Part shown: positions 15,401 through 22,210 of the stretch, in pieces
How the letters are laid out: the number at the start of each line of letters is the position of its first letter
Numbering within the stretch: position 1 is the first letter of the stretch
Source: Thermoplasmatales archaeon
GTDB taxonomy: Archaea > Thermoplasmatota > E2 > DHVEG-1
DNA length: 33,079 nt
Assembly (NCBI GenBank): GCA_030672305.1
Contig: DAOVGR010000064.1
Coordinates: forward strand, 1 to 33,079
Direction: 5' to 3'
Made by a program: the position numbers and the translations under genes
Notes under the pieces: generated by a model
The model's input: the letters and a program-made list of their open reading frames with translations, nothing else
Told to the model about the DNA's origin: nothing
Databases searched by the model: none

Positions 15401-16295
15401 TTATGCCATATCATATCGTGGTTCAGGTGATGATGGATACATAAAAACAGTTAGTATCATGAATAATGGAGACATCATAGATACTGTTATTGATTATTAT
15501 GAATATGACACCTCTTATGGTTTTGAACCAGAAATTATTAACATTAATAATAATATCTATGCAATAATACATTCATATCAAACAGTAGGTGGATACATCG
15601 CTACAATTGAGATAGCAGATAATGGAACAATTACAAAAAGTGTGATAGATTCTGAAAGATTTGATAATAGACAACCTGGTGATACTGATTGTTTTGACCC
15701 ACATATAATTCATATCGATGATTGGGTTTACGCAATTGTATACCGTGGACAGTATAACGCTTATGTAATAACTCTCAGAATAGGTGATTCTGGTGATATT
15801 TCGGATGTAAATGATGACTATTTATTATTTGATGCTAATGGTTATGAACCTAAAATAATGCATATCGATGGAAACATTTATGCAATACCATTCAGAGGGG
15901 CGGGTTCAGATGCAGGAATTAAAACAGTGGAAATAATACCTATTAATGCAACTTGGCCTAGACCTGTTGTATATAAACAAAATGCATATGGTCTTCAATC
16001 AGATGGAATATCAGTTTTTGGATACATAAACAGCAATACTATTACAGCACCGCTTTCATCAGATTTTAACTATGTTGTATTAAGCTTTAATAATTCTTTG
16101 AGTTCATACCAGATGAAATTATATATTGATAGTGTTTTAATAAATGAAATTAATGTATCAGGTACGATTAATGTCAATGGTAATAATCTAATAATGGGTG
16201 ATGATTACAATTGTGTCATTGATGAGGTGACTTTATGGAATATTGCCTTATCAGATGCGCAAATTCTAACTAACTATAATTTATTGAAGCCCTGA
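12474..16295 (+). CDS. giant pilin-type adhesin: FN3-like modules and a LamG domain split by a ~14-blade propeller
   Basis: 1273 residues. The N-terminus (basic RNLRKIK, then NNSAVSEVLGTVLILAITVV) is an archaeal type IV pilin class III signal sequence. Residues ~50-155 are a pilin-type beta domain and ~156-340 two FN3-like modules. A LamG domain begins at ~341 (GIWYFSEGTGTTAYDSSG, then LSFDGIDDYLRV and LTLEAWIKP). At ~420 it breaks off into thirteen complete and two half repeats of ~52 residues, typically NIYAIAYRG-DDGYLKTVEI...EFDTSNCYEPDIIHI. At ~1158 the LamG fold resumes (VVYKQNAYGLQ, KLYIDSVLI, CVIDEVTLWNIALSD). Presumed role is a surface adhesin or sensor anchored through a pilin-like helix; the carbohydrate- or protein-binding role of LamG is family knowledge. 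Pilins are usually about 150 residues, so this size is exceptional. It is paralogous to the protein encoded at 17297 over its first ~230 residues. The next gene follows after 33 bp. Confidence 0.92.
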   Translation: MLECKRNLRKIKINNSAVSEVLGTVLILAITVVILSSVYIAAFTLPSPSKAPVLNVVGMTANDKDIILSHQGGDDLSLNSILILTIGGKEIKYEIKDLLDQKSAEDGFWNIGEELVFSHDIRNLQVEVKIIDANSNSVVMMGLLQEGLLIRDPYAFTLNATDITANSAKLIMAYNFWDESGSVRFSYRLVAGTWSYTPWVALSGEANYEVTINGLIYNTKYEYKAELKWDTNFTEGGIKSFITDSPSIVTLDATDVQTKTAKIWMQYDFKGLSGSISFSYKPNGGSWIDTTWVAISGQGTYSEIITNLIPKATYEFKARISYDVVIKEGNTKSFITWSIIMGIWYFSEGTGTTAYDSSGLDNHGTLFGPEWVPGVNTTALSFDGIDDYLRVFDSNSLDITEQLTLEAWIKPLEKSEGYIGDITNSLIDSSSFGPNYGRDSDIIQISGVIYAISFRGDNEDGYLVTFTLNNNGMIKNVIDYLEFDISNCYNPDIIHITNNIYAIAYEGPDFDGFLKTVEINPNGQITNTVVDTLEFDTSNGRDPNIIHVNGYIYTIAYSGFNNDGYAKSIEILDTGMITDSVVDTTIFFDTESGTSITETKLIHVGNNNYAIVFRNPDDDGEVRTITIQNDGTFTIIAHFDGSYLDKFVYDGYDGWGPSIIHINGNIYAVSYRGRDGKGAITTIDIDINGIIKEDIADKFYFDANTCYESEIVYLTGDYYVIVYRGVDNDGFLVVVEIAADGQITDSVITSYEFDTSNCYKPRISHYNGDTYIIAYTNNNEGYLKTVNITSTPAISELHVSRYTIFDFTEPDITNVFNDVYAIVSQGLNADGYLRTLQILNSGDISNSIVDVLEFDLIDGRDNKITNVAGNIFAIIYRGPNDDGYIKTVEILNDGDIKDDAVIDTFEFDTTNCYEPNIIHITGNIYVVAYRGSSNHGFLKTVEIDTFGQITDPVKDTLEFETSYCYEPDIIHITGNIYAISYRGSGDDGYIKTVSIMNNGDIIDTVIDYYEYDTSYGFEPEIININNNIYAIIHSYQTVGGYIATIEIADNGTITKSVIDSERFDNRQPGDTDCFDPHIIHIDDWVYAIVYRGQYNAYVITLRIGDSGDISDVNDDYLLFDANGYEPKIMHIDGNIYAIPFRGAGSDAGIKTVEIIPINATWPRPVVYKQNAYGLQSDGISVFGYINSNTITAPLSSDFNYVVLSFNNSLSSYQMKLYIDSVLINEINVSGTINVNGNNLIMGDDYNCVIDEVTLWNIALSDAQILTNYNLLKP
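13732..15945 (+). repeat. ~156-bp coding repeats forming a putative 14-blade propeller
   Basis: Thirteen complete units plus complementary half units at both ends, each ~50-57 codons. The consensus is (I/V)YAI.YRG..DDG(Y/F)LKTVEI, then G.I....D..EFD, then NCY.P.IIHI.GN. The split unit at the two ends is what circular (Velcro) closure of a beta-propeller would give, making 14 blades. DNA identity between units is much lower than in the tandem-95 arrays, so this expansion is older. Confidence 0.75.
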
Positions 16296-16328
16296 TTTTT
16301 AAAAATATTATGAATCAAAGGTGGGTAA

Positions 16329-17216
16329 ATGAGGAAAGGAAGAAGCATGAAAATCTGTAAGTTACAAAGTAACAATGAAGGAGCTGCGGGTATTATTGTT
16401 GCAGTGATGCTGATAGGACTTTTTTTTACCTTTATTTCTGTTATTCAATTGACTTATATCCCTGATTGGTCAGAAGAAAGAGAAGCTGAACACATGGAAA
16501 AAGTTGCTGAACAATTTACACAATTAAAATTTGCAGTTGATGTTTTATCAACAATTGAGCAAAGTGGAAATAAAATTACAACAGCAGTAACTTTAGGAAC
16601 AAATGAAATCCCATTACCATTATTTCTAAAATCCGAAAAATCATATGGCTATCTTAGATTGATGTCAGATGAATGTATAATTAATATTACTGATACAACT
16701 CCAGTATCTAATTCATATCCACTTGGAAGCATCAAATATTCACCAAGAAATTCAGAATATATTGAAACAGAGTATATATATGAAGCAGGTGGAGTTATTA
16801 CTAATCAGAACTTAGGAAACACCATGTATATTATGCCCTATTTTTCTGTAGACTATTCAGGAAATGTTGATATAACTTATGAAGCCATAGATTTTATTGA
16901 TATTGCTGGAAAAAAATATACTACAGGTCATAGTATCACCCAAATACAACTCGAATACAAAGGTAAAAATACTAACACAATAAATAATGTTGATGAAATA
17001 ACTATTTCAACAGAATATATGTCAGCATGGCATAATTTCTTTAATGACACGTTATCAACTGCAGGTCTGACTTATGGTGCGGGTAACGATTTTGAAATAA
17101 ATGAAAATGATATTGATAATGAAATAACAATAGATTTCAATAATGCTCTTACAGTTGATATCAATATGATAATTACAGAGATTAATATTCAAATAGGACC
17201 AGGATGGACCAATTAA
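16329..17216 (+). CDS. pilin-like surface protein (DUF7289-like)
   Basis: 295 residues. The ATG at 16329 follows AGGTGGG at a spacing of 2-5 bases; an internal ATG at 16347 is a possible alternative. Residues ~18-45 (EGAAGIIVAVMLIGLFFTFI) are a pilin-like hydrophobic helix. They are followed by the IPDWSEEREAEHMEKVAEQF segment typical of haloarchaeal and Thermoplasmata DUF7289-type proteins, in which an acidic amphipathic helix precedes a beta-rich ectodomain. The remainder is polar, threonine- and asparagine-rich and beta-patterned, ending NIQIGPGWTN. It is the middle gene of a three-gene pilin-like cluster, 33 bp after the giant adhesin and 80 bp before the LamG pilin. It could be a minor pilin or an assembly partner of the two large proteins. 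The family call is from recall. Confidence 0.85.
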   Translation: MRKGRSMKICKLQSNNEGAAGIIVAVMLIGLFFTFISVIQLTYIPDWSEEREAEHMEKVAEQFTQLKFAVDVLSTIEQSGNKITTAVTLGTNEIPLPLFLKSEKSYGYLRLMSDECIINITDTTPVSNSYPLGSIKYSPRNSEYIETEYIYEAGGVITNQNLGNTMYIMPYFSVDYSGNVDITYEAIDFIDIAGKKYTTGHSITQIQLEYKGKNTNTINNVDEITISTEYMSAWHNFFNDTLSTAGLTYGAGNDFEINENDIDNEITIDFNNALTVDINMIITEINIQIGPGWTN

Positions 17217-17268
17217 TTATAATATTTATTAGTAATCATAACAAATTGATTTGAAATTGAAATCACCA

Positions 17269-17277
17269 ATTATAATA
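17269..17277 (+). promoter_or_regulatory. TATA box for a leaderless LamG-pilin mRNA
   Basis: ATTATAATA is centred about 24 bp upstream of the ATG at 17297, which has no Shine-Dalgarno sequence. The spacing fits a leaderless transcript separate from the preceding pilin gene. Confidence 0.4.
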
Positions 17278-17296
17278 TGAAATTTAAGAATAAAAC

Positions 17297-19372
17297 ATGT
17301 ATAAAAATTATTTAAAATATAGAAAAAATGATGCAATTTCAGAGATAATCTCAGTTCTTCTTCTGATAGCAATTGCTGTTGGAGTATTTGTAGCATTACA
17401 CTCAATTATTATAGGTGATCCTGGACCTGAAATCCAACAATCTGTAATATTATCTGGAAAGTTAGAGGCTAATAACTTTATAGTAGAACATAGTCGTGGA
17501 CCCTCCCTTAGTTTAGATACCAAATGCATTGTAGACATAGGTGGTTTTTCAAAAAATTATTCAGTAAGAGATCTTCTTAGTTCTGAATCAAAAGAGGATA
17601 ATTATTGGAATATTGGAGAAAGACTTGTTTGTCAACTTGATAATATTTCATATCTACAAGTTACATTTTTAATTGTAGATACTAAAGATAATTTAGTTAT
17701 ATATAACCATATAATACAAGATGGAATAGTAAGCCAACATCCATATTATGTATTAACATTAAATCCTACTAATATTGAAAGTGGATCAGCAAAATTATGG
17801 TTAGGTTATAATTTTCGAAATTATTCAGGATCGGTACGATTTTCCTATAAAAAATTAGGAAGCGGTTGGATAAATACATCCTGGGTGCCAAAATCTGGTT
17901 CTGGTATGTATAACAAAACCGTCAGTGGTTTACTATTAAACGAAATTTATATTTATCGAGGAGAACTCTCTTGTGAATCAAATTTAATAAATAGTATAGA
18001 AATACCAATTTTACAGTCTGGAATAACTTCTGTTGACACAATTATTCCTTATAATAGAACAATTTCTCCTATAACTATCACAGCTGATGGTTCCTCGAAT
18101 CTTGATAGAGTTTCATTATGGTATAAATATTCAACTGATAATATCTCCTCGGGAAAAAACTGGTGGCATAAATCCTGGAGATATCGTAAGCTTATTACAA
18201 TAGATTCATCAAAGGTTGCTGCTGACCATATTAACTTCCCTGTGCTGATTTATGAATCTTCGGATAGCGATCTTTCTTCTCATGCTCAAAATGATGGAGA
18301 TGATATAGCTTTTATCCTTTACTCGGATAATTCGACCAAGCTTAATCATGAGATACAATCATTCACTGATTCAACTGGTAAGCTTATTTCATGGATTAAG
18401 GTGCCAAATTTGATGGGTTCTAGTGATACGAAGATTTGGATGTATTACGGTAATCCTACAGCAAATAGCCAGGAAAATGTTGCAGGAGTTTGGGATTCCA
18501 ATTTTGTTGCTGTATGGCATTTAGATGAAATTCCCGACGATGATATTGCTGGTCATTATGACTCTACTTCAAATGATAATCATGGTACTCCTAAAAACTT
18601 TCAAGATGGTGGAGGTGGCTCTACTAATGCAGTTGGAAAAATTGGGGGTGCTAATTATTTTGCAGGGGATGATGATTGGGTTGAAATACCTCATAACGAC
18701 AGCTTAGTTGTAAATGGAGACCAGCTAGCTCTCAGTGCATGGGTGAAAACGACTGCTCTTCAGGATAATGACGAAGGAATTATTATAAAAAGCGATGGTA
18801 GCGACTATAACATGCATTTAGGAGTTCAAGGAAATGAGAGAGGAAATCTTAGAGTAAAGACACCATCTGGTACCTCTTATCTTATAGGAACTACTACCTT
18901 ACAAGTTAATCAATGGTATTATCTTTATGGAAGCTATAACGGAGTTACAGCAAAATTATATTTAAATAATGGTGAAGAAGGAAGTGAGAATAGAAATGGA
19001 AATATTGATTCACCAGTTGCTCCAGTAGTTATAGGTAGACGTGCACTTGGTGACAATCGATTTTTTAAAGGAATAATAGATGAAGCCCGTATTTCATACA
19101 ATACAAGGACTCTTGAATGGTTTAAAACAGAGTATAATAATCAAAATTCTCCATCAACTTTTTATAATCTAGATACACAAGAGGAATACTCAGGAGATTG
19201 GGGTGAATGGTCTAATATAAATAATCCAGATACATCATTTCCCTGGAGTTACATTTTTGATTTTCCTGAGGGTGATGGATACTATCAATTTTACAGCATA
19301 GGTATTTATAATGATTATTTGGAGGTTACACCTTCTATAGCTGATGCCCTTTGTAATCTAGATACATCTTGA
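17297..19372 (+). CDS. pilin-type adhesin with DUF2341-LamG cassette inserted in a beta-sandwich module
   Basis: 691 residues. The N-terminus KNDAISEIISVLLLIAIAVG is a class III (pilin) signal and transmembrane helix. Residues ~45-150 and an FN3-like module to ~250 align by eye with the protein encoded at 12474. At ~255-286 a module starts (SVDTIIPYN, then SLWYKYSTDN). It is interrupted at W289 by WWHKSWRYRKL...VLIYES...WMYYGNP, which is DUF2341. A complete LamG follows (WHLDE, then NHGTP, then ALSAWVKT, KLYLNNGEEG, GIIDEARISYN). The first module resumes at ~633 with GDWGEWSNINNPDTSFPW and FDFPEGDGYYQFYSIGIYN. DUF2341-LamG pairs occur in many secreted proteins and are thought to bind glycans. 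The inserted part is visibly richer in G+C than the flanks. The end (ADALCNLDTS) has no anchor, so attachment must come from the pilin helix. Confidence 0.92.
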   Translation: MYKNYLKYRKNDAISEIISVLLLIAIAVGVFVALHSIIIGDPGPEIQQSVILSGKLEANNFIVEHSRGPSLSLDTKCIVDIGGFSKNYSVRDLLSSESKEDNYWNIGERLVCQLDNISYLQVTFLIVDTKDNLVIYNHIIQDGIVSQHPYYVLTLNPTNIESGSAKLWLGYNFRNYSGSVRFSYKKLGSGWINTSWVPKSGSGMYNKTVSGLLLNEIYIYRGELSCESNLINSIEIPILQSGITSVDTIIPYNRTISPITITADGSSNLDRVSLWYKYSTDNISSGKNWWHKSWRYRKLITIDSSKVAADHINFPVLIYESSDSDLSSHAQNDGDDIAFILYSDNSTKLNHEIQSFTDSTGKLISWIKVPNLMGSSDTKIWMYYGNPTANSQENVAGVWDSNFVAVWHLDEIPDDDIAGHYDSTSNDNHGTPKNFQDGGGGSTNAVGKIGGANYFAGDDDWVEIPHNDSLVVNGDQLALSAWVKTTALQDNDEGIIIKSDGSDYNMHLGVQGNERGNLRVKTPSGTSYLIGTTTLQVNQWYYLYGSYNGVTAKLYLNNGEEGSENRNGNIDSPVAPVVIGRRALGDNRFFKGIIDEARISYNTRTLEWFKTEYNNQNSPSTFYNLDTQEEYSGDWGEWSNINNPDTSFPWSYIFDFPEGDGYYQFYSIGIYNDYLEVTPSIADALCNLDTS

Positions 19373-19471
19373 AACAAATAAAACTTCACCAGTTCAACTA
19401 TTTTAAAACAGTCGAATTAATGAAAAAATAAACAGTCTTTTCTCCATGAAAGATTTACATTTGTTGCCTTC

Positions 19472-19496
19472 GCTTATAATACCAAAAAGCTTATAT
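19472..19496 (+). promoter_or_regulatory. two TATA-like elements upstream of the PRC-barrel gene
   Basis: GCTTATAATACC (19472-19482) and GCTTATATCC (19489-19498) are near copies 17 bp apart. The first predicts a start near 19503 and a leader containing the GGAGAG site used by the ATG at 19541. The second predicts a start near 19518. Confidence 0.4.
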
Positions 19497-19540
19497 CCAC
19501 ATAATTTATAAATATGAAAAATTATAAGGAGAGATGGGAT

Positions 19541-20101
19541 ATGAAAGTTGATAACCCAAATGAACTAGTTGGGAAAGAAGTTTTTGACGCAAATGGAACT
19601 CCTGTTGGTTGGATTGATAAAACATGGAACAGCTGGAATCAAGAATACCCAGGATATTTCTTTGGAATAAAACCAAGTGAAAACACAAGATGCAATTATT
19701 TCAGAGGTACACATAAACTAATACCAGTTAGCAGTGACTACATTCGAGAAGTTCACGATCGTGTTACACTAAACAAAACAATGGATGAACTAACCCGTTA
19801 TTGGAACAAAACTGTTCCTTGTGGTCCTATAGCATGGCCAACAGATCAATTAATCGACATGCCAATATACGATAGAAATCATTCAAGAGTTGGAACACTT
19901 TATGCTTGGGCAGAATCAGGTGGTACACTTCAAAACTATGGATGCTTCGTAGATCCATATTTATGTCAAACATGGAACATACCAAATAACACACTAATGC
20001 CTATACCAACCCAATATATCTATCAAGTATCTGATGCAGTTAGTCTAGATAAAACCTTAGATGAATTACGTGAATATTGGAAACAATATCAAAAGTACTA
20101 A
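19541..20101 (+). CDS. double PRC-barrel domain protein
   Basis: 186 residues from the ATG at 19541, chosen because AAGGAGAG lies 7-9 bases before it. An in-frame ATG at 19514 would add nine residues (MKNYKERWD) that do not fit the family start. The protein has two similar halves. Each has a PRC-barrel: NELVGKEVFDANGTPVGWID with LIPVSSDYI, and QLIDMPIYDRNHSRVGTLYAW with LMPIPTQYI. Each half is followed by the same helix, VTLNKTMDELTRYWN versus VSLDKTLDELREYWK. This is an internal duplication. PRC-barrels in archaea are small beta-barrel adaptors, some acting with cell-division or RNA-processing proteins. No signal peptide, so it is cytoplasmic. It stands alone between the pilin cluster and the ribosomal operon and has its own promoter and terminator. 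Confidence 0.85.
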   Translation: MKVDNPNELVGKEVFDANGTPVGWIDKTWNSWNQEYPGYFFGIKPSENTRCNYFRGTHKLIPVSSDYIREVHDRVTLNKTMDELTRYWNKTVPCGPIAWPTDQLIDMPIYDRNHSRVGTLYAWAESGGTLQNYGCFVDPYLCQTWNIPNNTLMPIPTQYIYQVSDAVSLDKTLDELREYWKQYQKY

Positions 20102-20125
20102 AAAAAATATTCTAAAATTTAGTAT

Positions 20126-20176
20126 CTGAAGAGACCAATCAGGGTTCTTCAGTTCATCTTCTTTTCTTTTTTTATA
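20126..20176 (+). terminator. stem-loop plus T-tract terminator after the PRC-barrel gene
   Basis: CTGAAGA (20126-20132) pairs perfectly with TCTTCAG (20146-20152) around a 13-base loop. A pyrimidine tract with a seven-T run follows directly. It resembles an intrinsic terminator and separates this gene from the ribosomal operon. Confidence 0.65.
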
Positions 20177-20199
20177 ATGTATTATATTCTCCTAAATGC

Positions 20200-20209
20200 T
20201 TATATATAA
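20200..20209 (+). promoter_or_regulatory. TATA box of the rps13-rps4-rps11-rpo3 operon
   Basis: TTATATATAA gives an expected start near 20235 and a leader of about 50 nt containing GAGGT just before the TTG start at 20289. A second A+T-rich element at 20266-20272 is a weaker alternative. Confidence 0.45.
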
Positions 20210-20288
20210 CTTCTCTTATTAATGCCAATACTTTCTCCTATAAATTGGAAGCATAAATTAATTTAGTTATATATTAGAGGTTATAAAC

Positions 20289-21008
20289 TTGGAAGATAAA
20301 TCCAAACCTACCGAAATAAAACCTGATGATTCATCAACAGAACTTAAAGAAGAGAAAACAAAAGACCAAAAACCGAAAACTGAAGAAAAAAAAGAAGAAC
20401 AAGTTGAGGAAACAACAGAGGCCGCTAATGATTCAAAAGAAAAAATAGTCTCAAAAAATGAAGAAACTAATGAAAAACTATTATCTGAAGAAAAAAAGAA
20501 AGATACAAAAAAAACAGATGAAAAAAAAGAAGAAACTAAGAAAAAAGTAGATAGAGGAAAGGATTTCCAATATATTGTAAGACTTTCCAATACAGATGTT
20601 GACGGTGAAAAAAATATTGTCTATGGATTAACAAGTATCAAGGGAATTGGGGTGCATATGGCCACTCTTATCGCTAATGAGGTGGGAATAGATAAGCATA
20701 CAAAATTTGGTGATCTAAAAGATTCGCAAATTGAAAAAATTCAGGAAATTATTGATAAAGTAGGTACAAATGCTCCTAAATGGATGCTTAATCATCGCAA
20801 AGATTTAGAAACTGGTGAAGATATACATTTAATTGGCTCAGATATTGATATGAGATTAAGAGATGAGATTAATATTTTGAAAAAAATAAGATCTTATAGG
20901 GGTATAAGACATGAACGTGGACTTCGAGCTAGAGGGCAAAGAACTAGAGCAAATAATAGAAGTGGATTAACTCTTGGTGTATCAAAAAAGAGAGAGATAA
21001 AAAAGTGA
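20289..21008 (+). CDS. rps13: 30S ribosomal protein S13 (uS13) with long charged N-terminal extension
   Basis: 239 residues against the usual ~150. It starts at TTG with AGAGGT 8-9 bases upstream. Residues 1-90 are low-complexity lysine, glutamate and threonine (for example EEKTKDQKPKTEEKKEEQ) and predicted disordered. From residue 91 the normal archaeal S13 follows: FQYIVRLSNTDVDGEKNIVY, GLTSIKGIGVHMA (helix-hairpin-helix) and the C-terminal SYRGIRHERGLRARGQRTRANNR RNA-binding tail. S13 sits in the head of the small subunit and contacts the large subunit and P-site tRNA. It is the first gene of a compact operon, 4 bp from rps4, whose product carries a similar charged extension at its C-terminus. 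An internal ATG could in principle give a short form, but no Shine-Dalgarno sequence precedes the core. Confidence 0.96.
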   Translation: MEDKSKPTEIKPDDSSTELKEEKTKDQKPKTEEKKEEQVEETTEAANDSKEKIVSKNEETNEKLLSEEKKKDTKKTDEKKEETKKKVDRGKDFQYIVRLSNTDVDGEKNIVYGLTSIKGIGVHMATLIANEVGIDKHTKFGDLKDSQIEKIQEIIDKVGTNAPKWMLNHRKDLETGEDIHLIGSDIDMRLRDEINILKKIRSYRGIRHERGLRARGQRTRANNRSGLTLGVSKKREIKK

Positions 21009-21012
21009 TTAC

Positions 21013-21813
21013 ATGGGTAAACCAAAATTTTCAAGAAAAAAATATGAGACTCCAAGTCATCCTTGGCAGGAAGACCGTATTAAGGCTGAAAATGAATTAA
21101 TCAGAAAATATGGTCTGAAAAACAAACGAGAAGTTTGGAAGTCACAAACAAGGTTGAGGAAATATCGTAGCCAAGCAAGGGAGCTACTTGCAAAAGTAGC
21201 TACTGGAGACGTGCAAAGTAAAAAAGAAAGTGAGCAATTACTTATGAGTTTAAACAGGATGAATGTATTGCCTCCAAATTCAACTCTTGATGATGTTTTA
21301 ACACTTGATACTGAAACAATTTTATCTCGTAGATTACAAACACTTACATACCTTAAAGGACTTGCAAATACTTCTTATCAAGCAAGACAGCTTATTTCTC
21401 ATGGGCATATAGCAATCAGTGATAGAAGAGTTACAGTACCAGGTTATATAGTAACAAAGGAGGAGGAGGGTGAAATTGGCTATACCAATGATTCTCCATT
21501 AAATGATGTAATGCATCCTGCACGACCTCGAGCTGATTTCAAATCAGTTCCAATTATAAAAAAGGACATACCTAAAGAGGAGAAAAAACCACTTGAATCA
21601 CCAAAACAAGAAGATAAAGAAAAATCCACTGAACCTTCAGAAAAAGAAGAAAAATTAAAAGAGGAATCACCAAAAAAGGAAACTACTCAAACTGAACCAC
21701 TAAAACAAGAGGTTGTAGAACCTGAAAAATCAAAAGAAGAACCTAAAGAAAAGGTCAAAGAACAATCAACAGATAAAGATAAAAAAGATGAAAAGAAAAC
21801 AACAGGAGATTAA
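21013..21813 (+). CDS. rps4: 30S ribosomal protein S4 (uS4) with charged C-terminal extension
   Basis: 266 residues against the usual ~170-180. Residues 1-175 are the archaeal S4 core: [18 protein letters not shown], the [14 protein letters not shown] helix, [13 protein letters not shown], and the S4 RNA-binding motif [20 protein letters not shown]. After [13 protein letters not shown] the last ~88 residues are low-complexity lysine, glutamate, proline and threonine, predicted disordered. S4 is a primary 16S rRNA binder in the body of the small subunit. It lies 4 bp after rps13 and 2 bp before rps11, so translation is probably coupled. The tail resembles in composition the N-terminal extension of S13 next door. 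Confidence 0.96.
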   Translation: MGKPKFSRKKYETPSHPWQEDRIKAENELIRKYGLKNKREVWKSQTRLRKYRSQARELLAKVATGDVQSKKESEQLLMSLNRMNVLPPNSTLDDVLTLDTETILSRRLQTLTYLKGLANTSYQARQLISHGHIAISDRRVTVPGYIVTKEEEGEIGYTNDSPLNDVMHPARPRADFKSVPIIKKDIPKEEKKPLESPKQEDKEKSTEPSEKEEKLKEESPKKETTQTEPLKQEVVEPEKSKEEPKEKVKEQSTDKDKKDEKKTTGD

Positions 21814-21815
21814 TT

Positions 21816-22199
21816 ATGGGTAGATGGGGTATAGCACATATTTTTGCATCTTTTAACAATATTATAATTACAATTACAGATTTAACAGGAGCTGAAACTA
21901 TTGCACGATGCTCGGGAGGAATGGTAACCAAATCTGCAAAGGATGAAGGTACACCTTATACAGCTATGAAAGTTGCATCAACTGTTGCTGAAGCGGCCCA
22001 TGAAAAAGGAATTGATAGAGTAAATGTAAAAATAAGAGGACAAGGTGGCAACAAAGCATTAACTCCTGGCCGTGGAGCTCAAGCCGCAATTCGTGCTCTT
22101 GTAAGAAGTGGATTTAAGATTGGTAAAATAGAGGATGTTACTCCTATACCACATGATGGTTGTAGAAAAAAAGGCGGAAGACGCGGAAGAAGAATTTAG
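21816..22199 (+). CDS. rps11: 30S ribosomal protein S11 (uS11)
   Basis: 127 residues, the normal archaeal length with no tail. Diagnostic segments are [45 protein letters not shown] and the C-terminal [20 protein letters not shown], where a basic end binds 16S rRNA on the platform. The aspartate in PHDG is the position where an isoaspartate-type modification is known in bacterial S11 (family knowledge). Starts 2 bp after rps4 with GGAGA in the end of that gene, and precedes rpo3 by 11 bp. Confidence 0.97.
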   Translation: MGRWGIAHIFASFNNIIITITDLTGAETIARCSGGMVTKSAKDEGTPYTAMKVASTVAEAAHEKGIDRVNVKIRGQGGNKALTPGRGAQAAIRALVRSGFKIGKIEDVTPIPHDGCRKKGGRRGRRI

Positions 22200-22210
22200 G
22201 TGAAATACAA

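Noticed and set aside
20102..20288. Short gene between the PRC-barrel protein and rps13
   Set aside because: The stretch is explained by a stem-loop terminator and an A+T-rich promoter; no frame has a start and plausible protein.
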